DNA from: Spirochaetales bacterium
GTDB lineage: Bacteria > Spirochaetota > Spirochaetia > Sphaerochaetales > Sphaerochaetaceae
NCBI GenBank assembly: GCA_017962865.1
Contig: JAGCUM010000174.1
Span: 1-8,302, forward strand
Direction: 5' to 3'
DNA length: 8,302 nt
Position 1 is the stretch's first letter; the number at the start of each line of letters is the position of its first letter. This document shows positions 6,974 to 8,302 of this stretch, in pieces. The notes under the pieces are model-generated. The model ran no database searches and had not been told where the DNA came from. It was given only the letters and a program-made list of their open reading frames with translations. Position numbers and translations under genes: made by a program.

Positions 6974-8161
6974 TTACTGTTTCTTGAAGATTCTCTCGAG
7001 GTCGGCAAGCATGTCGGAAGTCTTCTTCTGGGCATCGCCTACCGGCTTTACGGTCTGCTTGGGCTTCTCGGAAGAAACTGCTCCGACCGTCGTGGCCATG
7101 GAGTTGTTGAATGCTCCGGAAGCACCTGCTGCAAAGGCAAGAACAGGCTCGCGTGTACCGTATGTGACCTCTTTCCTCTTCTTGAGCTCCTTCACATGCA
7201 GCTTCCTGTAGGATCCGTGACCTTCCTCATACAGTGATTTGTGCCCGCTTCCGTAACCGTAAACGTAGCCGTACTTGCCGTAGCCCTTCTTTCCGTATGA
7301 ACCGTATGAGCCGTAGTAACCGTAGTTGCCGTAGGAGCTCTGGTTCTTTGCTACGACTCCGTAGTAGATGAAGCCGAGAAGCGGAGCCTGGATGAATTCC
7401 AGATCCGAGATGAAGCTGGCAACAGCTCTCTTGGAGGCAACACCTGCCCTGATGTTCAGGACGAATCCGTCCAGGTGCTTGGCAAGGTGGGTGAACTCAG
7501 AACCGTATGAGAGCGGCGGACAGTCGATTATGACATAGTCGTAGACGGTCTTGAGCTTCTCGATTATCTGGTTGAAACGATCCGAGTTATAGAGTGCGTT
7601 CGGGTTTCTGGTACCCATTCCGGGAGGAAGGATATGCAGATTGGGAATCTTCTCCGTGGGACGGACGATACACTTCTCGAGCGGGATATTGTTGATGGCG
7701 GAATCCACGAGACCTATCTTGGATCTCTTGAGCTTGAAGAAGGCCTCGATTGCAGGCTTTCTGAAGTCTCCGTCAATCAGGATGACCTTCTTTCCGGCCA
7801 TTGCGTAGGATGCTGCGACATTACAGATGACGGTCGTCTTTCCTTCACTCATATCCGTGGAGTTGATGGACAGAACCTGTATCTTCTTGGGCAGGGAGTA
7901 AGCGATATTGTTTGCAATGGACCTGAAACGCTCCGATACGGAGGCATCGGGGTCGTTCAACACGAACAACGCCGGGAAGTCCCGCTGAATCTTATCGACA
8001 TCCTTGATGTACGGAGTCCAACCAAGAGACGGAGTATCTCTTCCGAGAATGGATTTGATGGTGTCTTCGCTTCTGATGGTATCATCGGTGAACTCGAGGA
8101 AGAAACCGAAGAGAACGCCCAGAGCCACGCCACCGACGACTGCGATGGCGAGAATCATCAT
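6974..8161 (-). CDS. BY-kinase (Wzc/CapB-type tyrosine kinase), C-terminal piece of a frame interrupted by TAG
   Basis: This is a bacterial tyrosine kinase of exopolysaccharide or capsule export. The visible 395 aa start with a membrane helix (about 2-24). They continue with the Walker A motif STDMSEGKTT (101-110, Lys108), Walker A' ILIDGDFRKP (128-136 region) and Walker B YVIIDCPP (209-216). The helix preceding Walker A has SERFRSIANN (76-85); the usual EX2RX2R oligomerisation motif here has Ala83 instead of the last Arg. A Tyr-Gly cluster (eleven Tyr at 277-303, two more at 311 and 318) is the expected autophosphorylation region. About 77 further residues follow it, basic and then Ala/Ser-rich, which is unusual because the cluster normally ends the protein. 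Upstream, the same frame codes for the proline motif TPESPVSPRK up to a TAG at 8213-8215, so this is probably the rear part of a longer protein. ATG 8161 is the first in-frame start after that stop and lacks a clear Shine-Dalgarno sequence. Confidence 0.8.
   Translation of the reverse strand: MMILAIAVVGGVALGVLFGFFLEFTDDTIRSEDTIKSILGRDTPSLGWTPYIKDVDKIQRDFPALFVLNDPDASVSERFRSIANNIAYSLPKKIQVLSINSTDMSEGKTTVICNVAASYAMAGKKVILIDGDFRKPAIEAFFKLKRSKIGLVDSAINNIPLEKCIVRPTEKIPNLHILPPGMGTRNPNALYNSDRFNQIIEKLKTVYDYVIIDCPPLSYGSEFTHLAKHLDGFVLNIRAGVASKRAVASFISDLEFIQAPLLGFIYYGVVAKNQSSYGNYGYYGSYGSYGKKGYGKYGYVYGYGSGHKSLYEEGHGSYRKLHVKELKKRKEVTYGTREPVLAFAAGASGAFNNSMATTVGAVSSEKPKQTVKPVGDAQKKTSDMLADLERIFKKQ
7251..7334 (-). 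repeat. Degenerate coding repeat for Tyr-Gly units
   Basis: On the plus strand CCGTA occurs nine times within 84 bases (for example at 7251, 7256 and 7269), corresponding to TAC/TAT-GG codon pairs for Tyr-Gly on the minus strand. Spacing is irregular and Tyr codons vary, so the array is selected at protein level rather than a recent DNA expansion, though slippage could change its length. Confidence 0.7.
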
Positions 8162-8212
8162 CTTTCTGGGACTGACCGGTGATTCCGGAGTTACTGCGCT
8201 GTCGATGACATT

Positions 8213-8302
8213 CTAATTTCCTACGACAGCAGACTCAACCATCTTCGTCTCTTCAAGAAGTTCCCTCAACGAGAGGAGCAGCTGCTCGTAGATCTGCACG
8301 TC
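8213..8302 (-). pseudogene. End of chain-length determinant (Wzz/GNVR) region, interrupted by in-frame TAG
   Basis: The frame entering from the window edge reads DVQIYEQLLLSLRELLEETK and then MVESAVVGN before TAG at 8213-8215. This is the coiled-coil end and GNVR-like strand of polysaccharide co-polymerases, which in Wzc-type kinases leads directly to NVIDSAVTPESPVSPRK, the second membrane helix and the kinase domain. All of these follow in the same frame after the TAG. The family normally has a hydrophobic residue here (GNV), and TTG to TAG is a single change. Either the gene is mutated, or it makes two polypeptides, or the base is an assembly error. Most of the upstream part lies outside the window. 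Confidence 0.7.

Overview
All recognisable genes in this 8.3 kb window lie on the minus strand, so the window reads biologically from right to left. The set comprises a Wzc-type tyrosine kinase with membrane segment, a DUF1538 membrane protein with a tandem PII-like regulator, RlmI, phosphotransacetylase, a short ComEC without a beta-lactamase domain, and a toxin-antitoxin remnant. Together with a base composition near half G+C, this suggests an anaerobic fermentative bacterium. A spirochaete of the Treponema/Sphaerochaeta kind fits best, but that is an impression from protein style and no marker gene in the window proves it. Stops in the intact genes are TGA or TAA, never TAG.

Right part (8302 to about 4911): the window enters the end of a polysaccharide co-polymerase (chain-length determinant) reading frame. 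This frame is broken by an in-frame TAG at 8213-8215. The frame then resumes as the second membrane helix and BY-kinase domain of the same protein family (6974-8161), with a striking Tyr-Gly cluster and an unusual C-terminal tail. After 13 bases comes a DUF1538 membrane protein made of two repeated halves (5509-6960). Overlapping its end by 14 bases is a soluble protein of two tandem PII-like domains (4911-5522), with a strong internal Shine-Dalgarno sequence and ATG exactly at the domain boundary. The DUF1538-PII pair looks like a membrane transporter with its own dedicated PII-type regulator, and is the least characterised system here.

Middle (4903 to 1896): rlmI starts 7 bases after the PII-like gene. 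It is followed by an unrecognised tyrosine-rich secreted protein (2980-3630) and, 26 bases on, by pta (1952-2953). A perfect 9-bp hairpin with a T-run (1896-1923) closes the unit. Short gaps from the kinase to pta allow one long transcript, probably supplemented by an internal promoter just before the secreted-protein gene.

Left part (1840 to 1): a short ComEC/Rec2 channel-type protein (471 aa) overlaps at its 3' end with a toxin-antitoxin module. The RelE-like toxin gene has lost its middle and changed frame. Its start with Shine-Dalgarno sequence, and its original C-terminal frame ending in an ATGA overlap with the antitoxin, are still readable. The XRE-type antitoxin appears intact as far as it is visible and runs off the window edge.

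No tRNA, rRNA, CRISPR array or insertion sequence was recognised, and no gene-free stretch exceeds about 110 bases.
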